Positions 27,747-36,059 of a stretch of 64,000 bases of DNA are shown in pieces. The translations under genes were made by a program, and so were the position numbers. How positions within the stretch are numbered: position 1 is the stretch's first letter; every line of letters begins with the position of its first letter. The stretch comes from Rufibacter roseolus (GTDB lineage: Bacteria; Bacteroidota; Bacteroidia; Cytophagales; Hymenobacteraceae): the NCBI RefSeq assembly GCF_017916365.1, contig NZ_JAFMSU010000001.1, forward strand, positions 124,001 to 188,000, in the 5' to 3' direction. The notes under the pieces were generated by a model. That model did not search any database. It saw only the letters and a program-made list of their open reading frames with translations, and was not told the DNA's origin.

Positions 27747-29402
27747 ATGAAAAAGCATTTGTACACGTTGGGCATGGCCGCCGCTTTCCTGTCGGCTTGT
27801 TCCTCGTCCCAAACTCCTTCGGCGTCTACCGCGGACAGTACCGCCTCGGGCGCCAACGGAGCGGCAGCAGCGGGTGCCATCGCGGCTAACCCCACCGATT
27901 ACGCAAAGACCATTACCGCCGCCGACCTGGAGAAATACCTGCGCGTGCTGGCCTCCGATTCTTTGGAAGGCCGCGAGACCGGCGAGCGCGGACAGAAGAT
28001 GGCCGCCGAGTACATCTCCAACCACTTCAAGGCCAACGGCCTGGTAGGTCCGGTAAAAGGCGGTTCTAACCCGTATTACCAAACCTTTGACCTGGAGAAA
28101 AGCTCCTGGGGCGAAGGCTACGTAACCGTAGGTTCAAAGAAATTCACCATGGGCAAAGATTTCTTCGTGCTGGGCACATCGCCGTACCAGAATGAGGAAA
28201 CTGCTCAGGTGGTGTTTGCCGGCTATGGCATAGATGACCCGGCGTACTCAGACTACACCAACCTGGACGTGACCGGCAAGGCCGTAGTAGTGCTGGCTGG
28301 GGAGCCTAAAAAAGCAGACGGCAAATATATCATCAGCGGAACCGACAAAATGAGCACCTGGTCACAGGATACCCGCACAAAAGCCACTGCCGCCACCAAG
28401 AAAGGCGCTAAAAGCGTGTTAGTGGTGATGGGTACCACTGATGCCGAGTTCCAGCAGCAGACGGCCCGTTACGCCGGTATGTTGAATCGCTTCTCCATCG
28501 GGTTTGCAGCTTCCACTACCCAGCCTCGCGCTGCTAACATCTACGTGTCACCTTCTATGGCTGCCGCGTTACTGAACACCAAACCAGAGCAACTGACTTC
28601 TTACGGTGCCTCCGTGGCCAAAGCGGGCAAAACCGTAGCTTCACCTTTCAAAGCCGCTACGAACGTGAAGATCAAAACCGCCCGTAACCGCCAGCCGCTC
28701 CCAACGGAGAACGTGTTGGGTTACCTAGAAGGCTCTGACCTGAAAAACGAACTCATCGTGATCAGCTCGCACTATGACCATGAAGGCATCAAGAACGGCG
28801 TGGTGTACAACGGCGCCAACGACGATGGCTCCGGCACCATGGCAGTGATGGAACTGGCCCAGGCGTTCGCGCAGGCGAAGAAGAACGGCCATGGCCCGCG
28901 CCGCAGCATCCTGTTCCTGGCCGTAACCGCCGAGGAGAAAGGCCTTCTGGGTTCTGAGTACTACACAGACCATCCTGTTTTCCCGCTGGAGAACACTGTG
29001 GCAGATTTGAACATCGATATGATCGGGCGTACTGATAAAGAGCACGAAGGCAAAGCCGACTACATCTACGTGATAGGCTCTGACAAGCTTTCCTCTGAGC
29101 TGCACGCCATCTCTGAGAACGCGAACAAGACGTACACCAACATCGACCTGGACTATACCTTCAACGACCCCAACGACCCGAACCGGTTCTACTACCGTTC
29201 AGACCACTACAACTTCGCGAAGCACAACATTCCGATTGCCTTCTATTTCAACGGCGTGCACGAGGACTACCACCAGCCAACGGATGACGTGGACAAGATC
29301 AACTTCCCATCGGCCGAGAAAGTAGCCCGCCTGGTGTTCTACACCGCCTGGGACCTGGCTAACCGTACCGAGCGCATCAAGGTAGACAGCAATAAGAAAT
29401 AA
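27747..29402 (+). CDS. M28 family metallopeptidase, lipoprotein
   Basis: The 551-residue protein has a lipoprotein signal (MKKHLYTLGMAAAFLSACSS, Cys 18), an Ala/Ser-rich linker, a protease-associated domain (about 110-240) and an M28 aminopeptidase domain. Metal ligands are visible in SSHYDHEG (His), NGANDDGSGT (Asp), AVTAEEKGLLGSEYY (Glu pair), LNIDMIGRTD (Asp) and HEDYHQPTDD (His), so the co-catalytic zinc site is complete. It probably trims peptides at the outer membrane or in the periplasm. It stands alone, 129 bp after ispF, and ends with a strong terminator. Confidence 0.92.
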   Translation: MKKHLYTLGMAAAFLSACSSSQTPSASTADSTASGANGAAAAGAIAANPTDYAKTITAADLEKYLRVLASDSLEGRETGERGQKMAAEYISNHFKANGLVGPVKGGSNPYYQTFDLEKSSWGEGYVTVGSKKFTMGKDFFVLGTSPYQNEETAQVVFAGYGIDDPAYSDYTNLDVTGKAVVVLAGEPKKADGKYIISGTDKMSTWSQDTRTKATAATKKGAKSVLVVMGTTDAEFQQQTARYAGMLNRFSIGFAASTTQPRAANIYVSPSMAAALLNTKPEQLTSYGASVAKAGKTVASPFKAATNVKIKTARNRQPLPTENVLGYLEGSDLKNELIVISSHYDHEGIKNGVVYNGANDDGSGTMAVMELAQAFAQAKKNGHGPRRSILFLAVTAEEKGLLGSEYYTDHPVFPLENTVADLNIDMIGRTDKEHEGKADYIYVIGSDKLSSELHAISENANKTYTNIDLDYTFNDPNDPNRFYYRSDHYNFAKHNIPIAFYFNGVHEDYHQPTDDVDKINFPSAEKVARLVFYTAWDLANRTERIKVDSNKK

Positions 29403-29486
29403 GCGCCGACGCTGCGCGTTAGCCCTGATTCTAGAGCGCTGAGTTGAAATAAAGACTTTGGACTCAGAACTCTAGACTCAGGACTA

Positions 29487-29532
29487 GCCAAAAGAAAAAG
29501 GAGAGGGTTTTCCCTCTCCTTTTTCTTTTGGC
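29487..29532. terminator. Long perfect terminator hairpin after the M28 gene
   Basis: Arms of about 21 bp (GCCAAAAGAAAAAGGAGAGGG and its exact complement, in full 29487-29507 and 29512-29532) surround TTTT. It is preceded by a short direct repeat (GACTCAGAACTCTAGACTCAGGA, in parts) at 29461-29484. Confidence 0.88.
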
Positions 29533-29558
29533 CTATATCTTATTGGCCGGTTCGCCGT

Positions 29559-29566
29559 TATTTTTG
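29559..29566 (+). promoter_or_regulatory. Candidate -7 box for the LutB-like gene (TATTTTTG)
   Basis: An exact TAnnTTTG match 150 bp before the TTG start of the downstream gene. No clear -33 box at the normal distance. Confidence 0.3.
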
Positions 29567-29613
29567 TAGCTTGACCGCTTCTTTTACAAGGCATTGCGGT
29601 AATTGCCCCTCTT

Positions 29614-29648
29614 ATTTAGGCCTGTTTTCTGAAAAATGGCTTAAAAAC
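29614..29648. repeat. Dispersed palindromic repeat, copy 10
   Basis: ATTTAGGCCTGTTTTCTG is followed by AAAAATGGCTTAAAAAC. It lies between the M28 terminator and the LutB-like gene. Confidence 0.75.
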
Positions 29649-29716
29649 TGAGAAGTAGAAATGATCATGGCCCGGGCAGACGCTGGCGCCTAAAAGTAAT
29701 TACAGGAGAAAATAAC

Positions 29717-31099
29717 TTGAGCATAAAATTAAAGCAGTTCCTGCAGGACTCAGAGAACAAGGCGTTTGACCTGGAGCATCGGCAGAAAATCCGCTTCAAC
29801 ATAGGCAAGTACAATGCCGCCGTGCAGAACGGTATGATGGCCTATGAGCACCATGAACTAGCGCGAGAGCGGGCCTCGTTCCTCAAGACCCAGACCATCA
29901 ACAACCTGGACAAGTACCTGGTGGAGTTTGAGAACAATTTCACCAAACGAGGCGGGAAAGTGATCTGGGCCCAGAATGCCGAGGAAGCCCTGCGTGAGAT
30001 TGGGGCCATTATGAAGCGCAAGCGCGCCAAATCGGTGGTGAAGTCCAAGTCCATGAGCACCGAAGAGATCCACCTGAACGATTTCCTGGAGAAGAACGGC
30101 GTAGAGACAGTGGAGACCGACCTGGGCGAATACATTGTGCAACTGGCCGGGCAGCGCCCGTACCACATTGTGACGCCGGCCATGCACATGTCCAAGAAAG
30201 ACATTTCGGAGCTGTTTTCTAAGAAACTGGGCATTCCGCGCACCGATGACGCGCAACAGTTGGTGCTCACGGCCCGCAAACTCCTGCGCGAGAAATACAC
30301 CCAGGCCGAGGTAGGCATCAGCGGAGCCAATTTCCTGATCGCGGACGTAGGCGGGATTGCCGTGACGGAGAACGAAGGGAATGCCCGCTTGTCCACCACC
30401 TTCCCGAAGACGCACATCGCCATTGTGGGCATTGAGAAGCTGATCCCGTCCATGCTGGATCTGGACCTTTTCTGGCCTTTGCTCAGCACCAGTGGTACCG
30501 GGCAGAACGTGACCATCTACAACACCATCCTGACCGGCCCGCGCCAGCCCACCGAGAAAGACGGCCCCGAGGAAATGTATGTGGTGCTATTGGACAACGG
30601 CCGCACCAACCTGCTGGCCCAACCAGACCAGCGAGAAGCCCTGAACTGCATCCGGTGCGGGGCTTGCCTCAACGTGTGCCCGGTGTACAAGAACATCGGT
30701 GGCCATACCTACGAGACCACGTATAGCGGACCTATCGGATCGGTGATTACGCCGCACCTGGCGGGCATGGAAGAGCACAAGCATTTGAGTTACGCCAGCT
30801 CTCTGTGTGGCGCCTGCACCAGCGTGTGCCCCGTGAAGATCAACCTGCACAATCTGCTCCTGCTCAACCGCAAGCAAAGCGTAGACGAAGGCCTGGTGGA
30901 CAAGAATGAGAAACTGGCGTTCCGCTTCTGGGCCAAGGGCATGCAGAGCCGCCGGTTGCTGAACCTGGCCCCGGCTTCGGTGAAGAACTTTGTATTGGGC
31001 CACGTGCAGAAAGAAACCTGGAGCAAACGGCGCGAGCCGCTGGTGGCCGCCCCGCTTTCTTTCAATGAGATGTGGCGAAAACAACGCAATAACCTCTAA
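29717..31099 (+). CDS. LutB/LldF-type iron-sulfur protein (LUD domain, lactate oxidation)
   Basis: The start is a TTG at 29717 with ACAGGAG 9 bp before it. The 460-residue protein has the LUD domain (about 70-290; SKSMSTEEIHLNDFLEKNG, in parts, and GISGANFLIADVGGIAVTENEGN, in parts) and two ferredoxin-type clusters (CIRCGACLNVCPVY near 307 and CGACTSVCPVKI near 362). It resembles LutB of the LutABC L-lactate utilisation complex, which passes electrons from lactate. The usual lutA and lutC are not next to it here. The neighbours are a peptidase and a small secreted protein, so its partners lie elsewhere or it has another role. A terminator follows 6 bp after the stop. Confidence 0.88.
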   Translation: MSIKLKQFLQDSENKAFDLEHRQKIRFNIGKYNAAVQNGMMAYEHHELARERASFLKTQTINNLDKYLVEFENNFTKRGGKVIWAQNAEEALREIGAIMKRKRAKSVVKSKSMSTEEIHLNDFLEKNGVETVETDLGEYIVQLAGQRPYHIVTPAMHMSKKDISELFSKKLGIPRTDDAQQLVLTARKLLREKYTQAEVGISGANFLIADVGGIAVTENEGNARLSTTFPKTHIAIVGIEKLIPSMLDLDLFWPLLSTSGTGQNVTIYNTILTGPRQPTEKDGPEEMYVVLLDNGRTNLLAQPDQREALNCIRCGACLNVCPVYKNIGGHTYETTYSGPIGSVITPHLAGMEEHKHLSYASSLCGACTSVCPVKINLHNLLLLNRKQSVDEGLVDKNEKLAFRFWAKGMQSRRLLNLAPASVKNFVLGHVQKETWSKRREPLVAAPLSFNEMWRKQRNNL

Positions 31100-31104
31100 A
31101 CAAG

Positions 31105-31136
31105 AAAATGCCTTCTGAGAACCAGAAGGCATTTTT
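31105..31136 (+). terminator. Terminator after the LutB-like gene
   Basis: AAAATGCCTTCTG/CAGAAGGCATTTTT with a 5-nt loop, 6 bp after the stop. Confidence 0.88.
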
Positions 31137-31197
31137 CATTTCTTCAAAGACGAGCAGTTTCCCGCCTTTCCAGAAGTATTAGGCAAATGGCCGGCTA

Positions 31198-31434
31198 TTA
31201 GCGGGAGGCAATTTGCTGGAAGAAAGATTTCTTCTTGCGGTTTGCGGTAGTCCGCTTTTTCATATAACTCCCATTATTCCGCTTGATCTGCTTGTATCTG
31301 GCCATAGAACCTTTCTTCTTTTTGAAGAATGGGAGTGACTCAGCTGCAAGCGTGGCATCGGTGGCCGCGTTGGCCACAGGAGAAACAGAAACTGCGAAAG
31401 CGAAAACCAAAAGCGTAAGTAAAAATTTCTTCAT
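31198..31434 (-). CDS. Small exported Lys-rich protein
   Basis: The 78-residue product has a Sec signal peptide (MKKFLLTLLVFAFAVSVSPV, ANA cleavage) and a strongly basic mature part (FFKKKKGSMARYKQIKRNN, then KKRTTANRKKKS). KKKGSM is also found in the lipoprotein at 22062-22355, so both may belong to one family of small basic exported proteins. Function unknown. It is convergent with the LutB-like gene. Confidence 0.6.
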   Translation of the reverse strand: MKKFLLTLLVFAFAVSVSPVANAATDATLAAESLPFFKKKKGSMARYKQIKRNNGSYMKKRTTANRKKKSFFQQIASR

Positions 31435-31549
31435 CGGAATACTGTTGTTTTAGTTATATTTAATACTTCCTATACCCAAAATTAGAAGTAAAGTTTCACT
31501 ATATCAAGTATAAATATACCCAAAACAGCATATTCCTTTTTACATACAA

Positions 31550-32626
31550 TTATAGCCGTTTTAGTATTTGGATTAAATCTTCTACTTCCTGCCCTGAAAT
31601 AGCCGGAAAATTGGCTATTCTGATCTGTTTTTCTTTGAATGCTCCATATCCGCTTCCTACTATATTTCCTTCTTTTTTTAATATAGAAATAATTTCGGCG
31701 GCAGGCCTCTCCAGCACATCGGCCACTATCACTGTGGGGGAGCGATGCGCTTTCTCCTGCACGAAGGGAGAGAACAGGGCGCTTTCTTCCAAAAAACCAT
31801 AGAGTTGTTGGGCTTTGGCCTCGGTTTCTCGCCTGATCACGTCCAAGCCTTTAGCCAGCATGTCTTCCACCACATGAGCCAGCAGGTAGATATCCAACAC
31901 ATTGGGGGTGCTGGGTGTCTGGAAGCCTTGGTACTGGTCCTGCAGAGAGGCGATGCTGTGGTGCCCGCCGGTATATTGCTTCCCTTCCAGTTGGACGGCT
32001 TTGGTGCGGCAGCGCTCGTTCACAATCCAAACCCCCAGACCGGCCGGCAAGCCAAACCCCTTCTGCACCGACAGGAAAGCCATGTCTATTTTGGAGAAAT
32101 CCAGCGGCGCATACGGCGCCCCAGAGACAATGTCCACGGAGATCAATGGCTCAGGATTCCTTTCCCGCAGCAGGTGGATGTCGGCGACAGGAACGCAGAC
32201 GCCGGAGCTGGTCTCGTTCTGGGTGATGGCCAGCAACTCGGTACCGGCGGGCACCTGCACCTGGTCTATGGCAAACCCCTGCCCAAATGGTACCTGCAAA
32301 ACCTGCGCATCGCGGCCCAGCCATTTGGCGTGGTCCAGGTACTTCTTGGAGAAGGAACCGTTCACCAGGTGGTAGGTGCGCTCAGCAGTCAGACTCTGCA
32401 GGCTGCGCTCCCAGATCTCGGTGGCCGATCCGGTGAAATAAATGGCGTAATCATAGGGCAACCCAAACAGCGCCCGCAGGCCTTCATCAGCGCGTTTGTA
32501 CAAGTCTTTGAACGCCTGGCTGCGGTGCGACTGGGAGAACACCTGCTGGTCTAACGCGTTTTGCAAATGCCCTGCCACCGTTGGGTACAGTTGCGAGGGG
32601 CCGGGAGTGAAATATACAGAAGCCAT
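31550..32626 (-). CDS. serC: Phosphoserine aminotransferase-like class V aminotransferase
   Basis: The 358-residue PLP enzyme begins VYFTPGPSQLYPTV, typical of class V aminotransferases, and has the Schiff-base motif DMAFLSVQKGFGLPAGLGV (Lys near residue 191). SerC and alanine-glyoxylate aminotransferases share this fold. The gene lies 240 bp after the SerB-SerA fusion on the same strand, which favours phosphoserine aminotransferase: 3-phosphohydroxypyruvate plus glutamate to phosphoserine. Classical SerC motifs are only partly conserved, so an alternative amino acceptor is possible. The symbol is by context. Confidence 0.75.
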   Translation of the reverse strand: MASVYFTPGPSQLYPTVAGHLQNALDQQVFSQSHRSQAFKDLYKRADEGLRALFGLPYDYAIYFTGSATEIWERSLQSLTAERTYHLVNGSFSKKYLDHAKWLGRDAQVLQVPFGQGFAIDQVQVPAGTELLAITQNETSSGVCVPVADIHLLRERNPEPLISVDIVSGAPYAPLDFSKIDMAFLSVQKGFGLPAGLGVWIVNERCRTKAVQLEGKQYTGGHHSIASLQDQYQGFQTPSTPNVLDIYLLAHVVEDMLAKGLDVIRRETEAKAQQLYGFLEESALFSPFVQEKAHRSPTVIVADVLERPAAEIISILKKEGNIVGSGYGAFKEKQIRIANFPAISGQEVEDLIQILKRL

Positions 32627-32629
32627 TTT

Positions 32630-32675
32630 TGAATGAGTGAATGGGTGATTGAGAGATTGAATGAATGGATTGAAC
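32630..32675. repeat. Short imperfect tandem repeat (GAATGAGT-like)
   Basis: Units such as GAATGAGT, GAATGGGT, GATTGAGA and GAATGAAT follow each other just upstream of the serC-like start. A related run (CACTCACTTACTCACTCAC, complement) occurs at 42069-42087 beside the serine dehydratase stop. Confidence 0.55.
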
Positions 32676-32726
32676 GATAGTTCTTGCCTACCGTGGTTTA
32701 TAAATGAGAATGGAGCAGGTTAAATG

Positions 32727-32778
32727 CAAGAGCCGTTTTGCCGCCGTTTCCTGGAAAACAGCCTTAAAACGGCTCTTG
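32727..32778. repeat. Dispersed palindromic repeat, copy 11, with long copy-specific outer stem
   Basis: The outer arms CAAGAGCCGTTTT and AAAACGGCTCTTG are perfect over 13 bp, and the inner part is CCGTTTCC/GGAAAACAGCC. CAAGAG/CTCTTG is unique to this copy. A degraded partial copy follows at about 32801-32836 (GCCCGATTTCTTGAAAACAA). Both lie between the SerB-SerA and serC-like genes. Confidence 0.85.
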
Positions 32779-32869
32779 TACTATATTTTTCCATCAGACG
32801 CATTGTGCCCGATTTCTTGAAAACAATCCCAAAACACCAGAAAACCTTGCTACATCCTGCTACCTGCTA

Positions 32870-34762
32870 CTAGTACAGCGTCCGGGATTTGATGGTGTCC
32901 GGGATCTGTTTCAGTTGCTGGATCACGGAGCGGTCATACTTGGTATCCACGTCTGTGATCACGTAACCAATGGTTTCGTTCGTTTTCAGGTACTGGCCCA
33001 GGATGTTGATCTGGTTATCTGCCAAGGCATTGTTGATCTTGGCCAGGATGCCCGGTACGTTGCGGTGGATGTGGATGAGACGGTGCGCGTTGCGCAGGGC
33101 CGGCAACTGCAGGTTAGGGAAGTTCACGCTGTTGTATGAACCGCCCGTGTTGATGTAGTCAATCATCTTGGACGGCACGTACTGCGCGATGTTCTCCTGG
33201 GCCTCCTCGGTGCTGCCGCCCACGTGCGGCGAAAGCAGTGTGTTGGGCAAGCCGCGGAGCGCCGATTCAAACTTCTCCTGGTTGTTCTTAGGCTCGTACG
33301 GGAACACGTCCACGGCGCAGCCCCTGATTTTTCCGCTCTTGATGTTCTCGGCTAAGGCCTCGATGTCCACCACGTGGCCGCGGGCCAGGTTCAGGAACAG
33401 TACACCCGGTTTCATCAGCTCAAATTCCTTCGGTCCGATGATGTTCTTGTTCGCGGCGCGGCCGTCTACGTGCAGCGTCACGATATCGGCTAAGGCTAAC
33501 AACTCGGCCAGGGAATGGCAGACCTTGGCGTTGCCCAGGGCCAGCTTGTCTACAACGTCATAAAAATAGACCTCCATGCCCAGGCTCTCGGCTAAGACAG
33601 AAAGCTGCGACCCGATGTTGCCGTACCCAATGATGCCCAGTTTCTTGCCCCTGATCTCGTTGGATCCTTTCGCTGATTTGTCCCACTCGCCCTGGTGCAG
33701 GCGGTTGCTTTTCTCCACCAGTCCGCGGGAAAGCATGATGATCTCCCCGATGGCCATCTCCACCACGCTACGGGTATTGCTGTAAGGCGCGTTGAACACG
33801 ATGATGCCGCGTTCAGTGCAGGTCTGCAGGTCAATCTGGTTTGTTCCTATACAGAAGGCACCTACCGCCATCAGGCGCGGGGCGTGCGCCAGGGCTTTGG
33901 CCGTCACTTGCGTCTTGGACCGGATACAAAGAATAGACACATCATGCAGCTGCTCGCACAACTCGTCTTCTTCCAGCGCTCCCGCGACTACCTCTACCTG
34001 GTAACCTTCCTGCCGGAACATATTGATGGCCCGCTCATGGATACCCTCCAGCACCAGCACTTTGATACGGTTCTTGGGGTAAGAGAGCGCGCTGGGCAGC
34101 TTGTTCACGTACAGGAACTCATCCAGACTGGGGGTCACGTGGTCGGCTTTGCCCACTACGCTGTCGCGGCTCACGTTCTCGGTGAAAGCGTAGAATTTAT
34201 CGGCGATGCCGGCTTCTTTGATCTCATAATCGGTATAGCCGTCCCCGATGACGTAGACCTCGCCGGGCAGGTTCAGGCTCTTGATCTGCTTGGCCTTGCC
34301 CTGGTTCTGGGTGAGTACATTGGCGCGGTCAAACCCGGTAATGTTACCGTTCTCGTCATACGTGAAGCTGTTGGCGAACACGTTCTCGGGCTTCACGCCC
34401 AGTTCCTGCACAATGGGCACAATGAACTCCTTAAACCCGTTGGAGATGATGTAGATATCGTCTTTGAAGGCCTCAAAGAAAGCTTTGTTATGCTTGAATG
34501 ACTCTGAGATCTGGCCCTTCAGGTGTTGGATGAGGGTATCCAGGTGCTCCCGGTTGGCGCTGAGCAGGGCCAACCGCTGGTCCAGGGAGTCTACCAGGGG
34601 AATCTCGCCTTCCATGCCCAAGTCGGTGATGCGCTGGATTTCGGAGAGTACTTTCTGGCGACGGGCCGGGTCTGGGATGCAGATGGCGCAAAGTTCGTCC
34701 AGGGCCTCTACCTTGGTGAAGGTGCTGTCAAAGTCAATGATGAAATGCTTGTGCGTACTCAT
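32870..34762 (-). CDS. Fused phosphoserine phosphatase (SerB) and phosphoglycerate dehydrogenase (SerA)
   Basis: This 630-residue protein joins two serine pathway enzymes. The N-terminal HAD phosphatase (about 1-215) has IDFDSTFTKVEALDEL with the nucleophile DxDST, then ISNGFKEFIVPIV and YVIGDGYTDYEI, the motifs of phosphoserine phosphatase. The dehydrogenase (about 230-540) has GIIGYGNIGSQLSVLAESLG (NAD-binding GxGxxG), then HVDGRAANKNIIG, LNLARGHVVDIEAL, and GGSTEEAQENIA. A C-terminal ACT-like domain (about 550-630) may bind serine for feedback control. With the SerC-like enzyme 240 bp downstream, the full phosphorylated serine pathway from 3-phosphoglycerate is encoded here. Confidence 0.93.
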   Translation of the reverse strand: MSTHKHFIIDFDSTFTKVEALDELCAICIPDPARRQKVLSEIQRITDLGMEGEIPLVDSLDQRLALLSANREHLDTLIQHLKGQISESFKHNKAFFEAFKDDIYIISNGFKEFIVPIVQELGVKPENVFANSFTYDENGNITGFDRANVLTQNQGKAKQIKSLNLPGEVYVIGDGYTDYEIKEAGIADKFYAFTENVSRDSVVGKADHVTPSLDEFLYVNKLPSALSYPKNRIKVLVLEGIHERAINMFRQEGYQVEVVAGALEEDELCEQLHDVSILCIRSKTQVTAKALAHAPRLMAVGAFCIGTNQIDLQTCTERGIIVFNAPYSNTRSVVEMAIGEIIMLSRGLVEKSNRLHQGEWDKSAKGSNEIRGKKLGIIGYGNIGSQLSVLAESLGMEVYFYDVVDKLALGNAKVCHSLAELLALADIVTLHVDGRAANKNIIGPKEFELMKPGVLFLNLARGHVVDIEALAENIKSGKIRGCAVDVFPYEPKNNQEKFESALRGLPNTLLSPHVGGSTEEAQENIAQYVPSKMIDYINTGGSYNSVNFPNLQLPALRNAHRLIHIHRNVPGILAKINNALADNQINILGQYLKTNETIGYVITDVDTKYDRSVIQQLKQIPDTIKSRTLY

Positions 34763-34875
34763 GGAGAAGGAGTTAACGAGGCTGGGCCGCTAAGAATGCC
34801 CGAGCCTCTGGTTTCCGTACTGCCGTCCCAACAGGAATGGCGCCCCAATATCGGAGAGGTTACGGTGAAATGAAA

Positions 34876-34916
34876 AGCGTTTTTAGGGAGTTTTCTAAAA
34901 ACCGCCTAAAAACGCT
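34876..34916. repeat. Dispersed palindromic repeat, copy 12
   Basis: Perfect 12-bp outer arms AGCGTTTTTAGG/CCTAAAAACGCT with inner GTTTT/AAAAC. It lies 28 bp after the asparagine synthetase-like gene stop and 113 bp before the SerB-SerA start. Confidence 0.88.
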
Positions 34917-34944
34917 ACTTTTTACTAGTAAATACCTGACTTTG

Positions 34945-35898
34945 TTAGAAAAGTGCCGGTGTGCCGGGCCTACGCGGAAACAAAGCCACGTCATTGATGT
35001 CTTTGATGCGGCAAATAAAACGAGCCATGCGTTCTACCCCAAACCCGGCACCGGCAGAGCGCGGCAAGCCTTGTTGGGCTACTTTCAGGTAATGCTTGAA
35101 GGCCTGCTGGTCAGTGCCGGCCTCTTCCATCCGTTTCAGGATCTGGTGATACTCGTTCTCACGCTCTGCTCCGGATAATCCTTCTCCAAAACCCTCGGGC
35201 CAGATAAGGTCATAGTTCAGGTACGTGCCCGGCTTGGCGGGGTCTTCCTTGTCATAGAACTCGCGGCGGTGGTTCAGGAGCCAGAAGGGCAGCTGCGCCT
35301 CCTTGGACTTGACGTGCTCATAGTCGGGGCCGTACTGCGCCTCCAGGTCCTCGGTGCGGAAGATCTCCAGCTCGCCTATCTGGCACAACCCTTCGGGGCG
35401 GTACTTGGAGACGATCTCGGGCAGGTCTTTCTGCACGGCGGCAAAGAGGTAACGGAGCAGGTCTTCCATGAAGGAGCGCACAAAAACGCCGTCCTTGTCC
35501 CGGAATTCAAAGTCTATCTGGGTGAACTCAAACAGGTGGCGGCCCGTAAACGCACGGTCGGCAAACTCCAAACGAACATTAGGTGACACAATGTACAATG
35601 CCTCCAAGGCTGGGTTCAAGAGTGCCAACTGCTTATGGAAGATCATAGACTTGGTCAGGCTCCAGCGGCAACCGGCATAGGCAATGGATGCATCTACCAC
35701 GCCATGGTTCAAAGGATCTGTGATGGGCGAGAGCATGAGGGGCATGACCTGCACCAAACCGCGCTCAAACATGAACTGGTGCGCGGCCCTGATGATGGCT
35801 TGCTGCACCTTGAGCACGTCTACGGTTTCCGTGCCCTGCAATTGGGCAAGAGTTGCCTCCAGGCTCACCTCTAGCTCTTCAACCAAATCGCCTTCCAT
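34945..35898 (-). CDS. Class II aminoacyl-tRNA synthetase-like protein, probable asparagine synthetase (archaeal AS-AR type)
   Basis: The 317-residue protein is the catalytic core of the AspRS/AsnRS group without the N-terminal OB-fold anticodon domain. Motif 2 is visible as EFADRAFTGRHLFEFTQIDF and motif 3 as AGAGFGVERMARF. It matches the archaeal asparagine synthetase related to AsnRS (described in Pyrococcus abyssi), which makes free asparagine rather than Asn-tRNA. It has no anticodon domain, so tRNA charging is unlikely. The divergent neighbour is an AsnC/Lrp-type regulator, as in E. coli asnA-asnC, which supports an asparagine synthesis role. That role is inferred. Confidence 0.75.
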   Translation of the reverse strand: MEGDLVEELEVSLEATLAQLQGTETVDVLKVQQAIIRAAHQFMFERGLVQVMPLMLSPITDPLNHGVVDASIAYAGCRWSLTKSMIFHKQLALLNPALEALYIVSPNVRLEFADRAFTGRHLFEFTQIDFEFRDKDGVFVRSFMEDLLRYLFAAVQKDLPEIVSKYRPEGLCQIGELEIFRTEDLEAQYGPDYEHVKSKEAQLPFWLLNHRREFYDKEDPAKPGTYLNYDLIWPEGFGEGLSGAERENEYHQILKRMEEAGTDQQAFKHYLKVAQQGLPRSAGAGFGVERMARFICRIKDINDVALFPRRPGTPALF

Positions 35899-36059
35899 AT
35901 AAATTTTATAAATATGTTAACCTTTCTTTTGTTTCATTAAAACAAATATATGATTTTATTGATTAAATTGATAAATCCATAAAACAATTTTTCGTATCTT
36001 AGCACATCCCTAAAAAGGATTATTGTTCGTTGTAGAATTGTTAAAAATAGATCTATAAA
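35899..36059. promoter_or_regulatory. Divergent promoter region between the synthetase-like gene and the AsnC-type regulator
   Basis: The 161-bp AT-rich stretch holds both starts. Before the regulator, TATCTTAG (35995-36002 region) is one base from the -7 consensus. Runs of TTGATNNAATTGAT-like sequence near 35955-35975 (TTGATTAAATTGATAAAT) could be a symmetric regulator site, but a Lrp-type site cannot be fixed by eye. Confidence 0.45.

Noticed and set aside
29440-29484. Short GACTCAGAACTCTAGACTCAGG direct repeat as a CRISPR unit
   Set aside because: Only two imperfect units without spacers. It is probably a degraded repeat before the terminator.
35899-36059. Clear Lrp-type operator
   Set aside because: AT-rich symmetric bits exist, but no convincing consensus could be fixed by eye.
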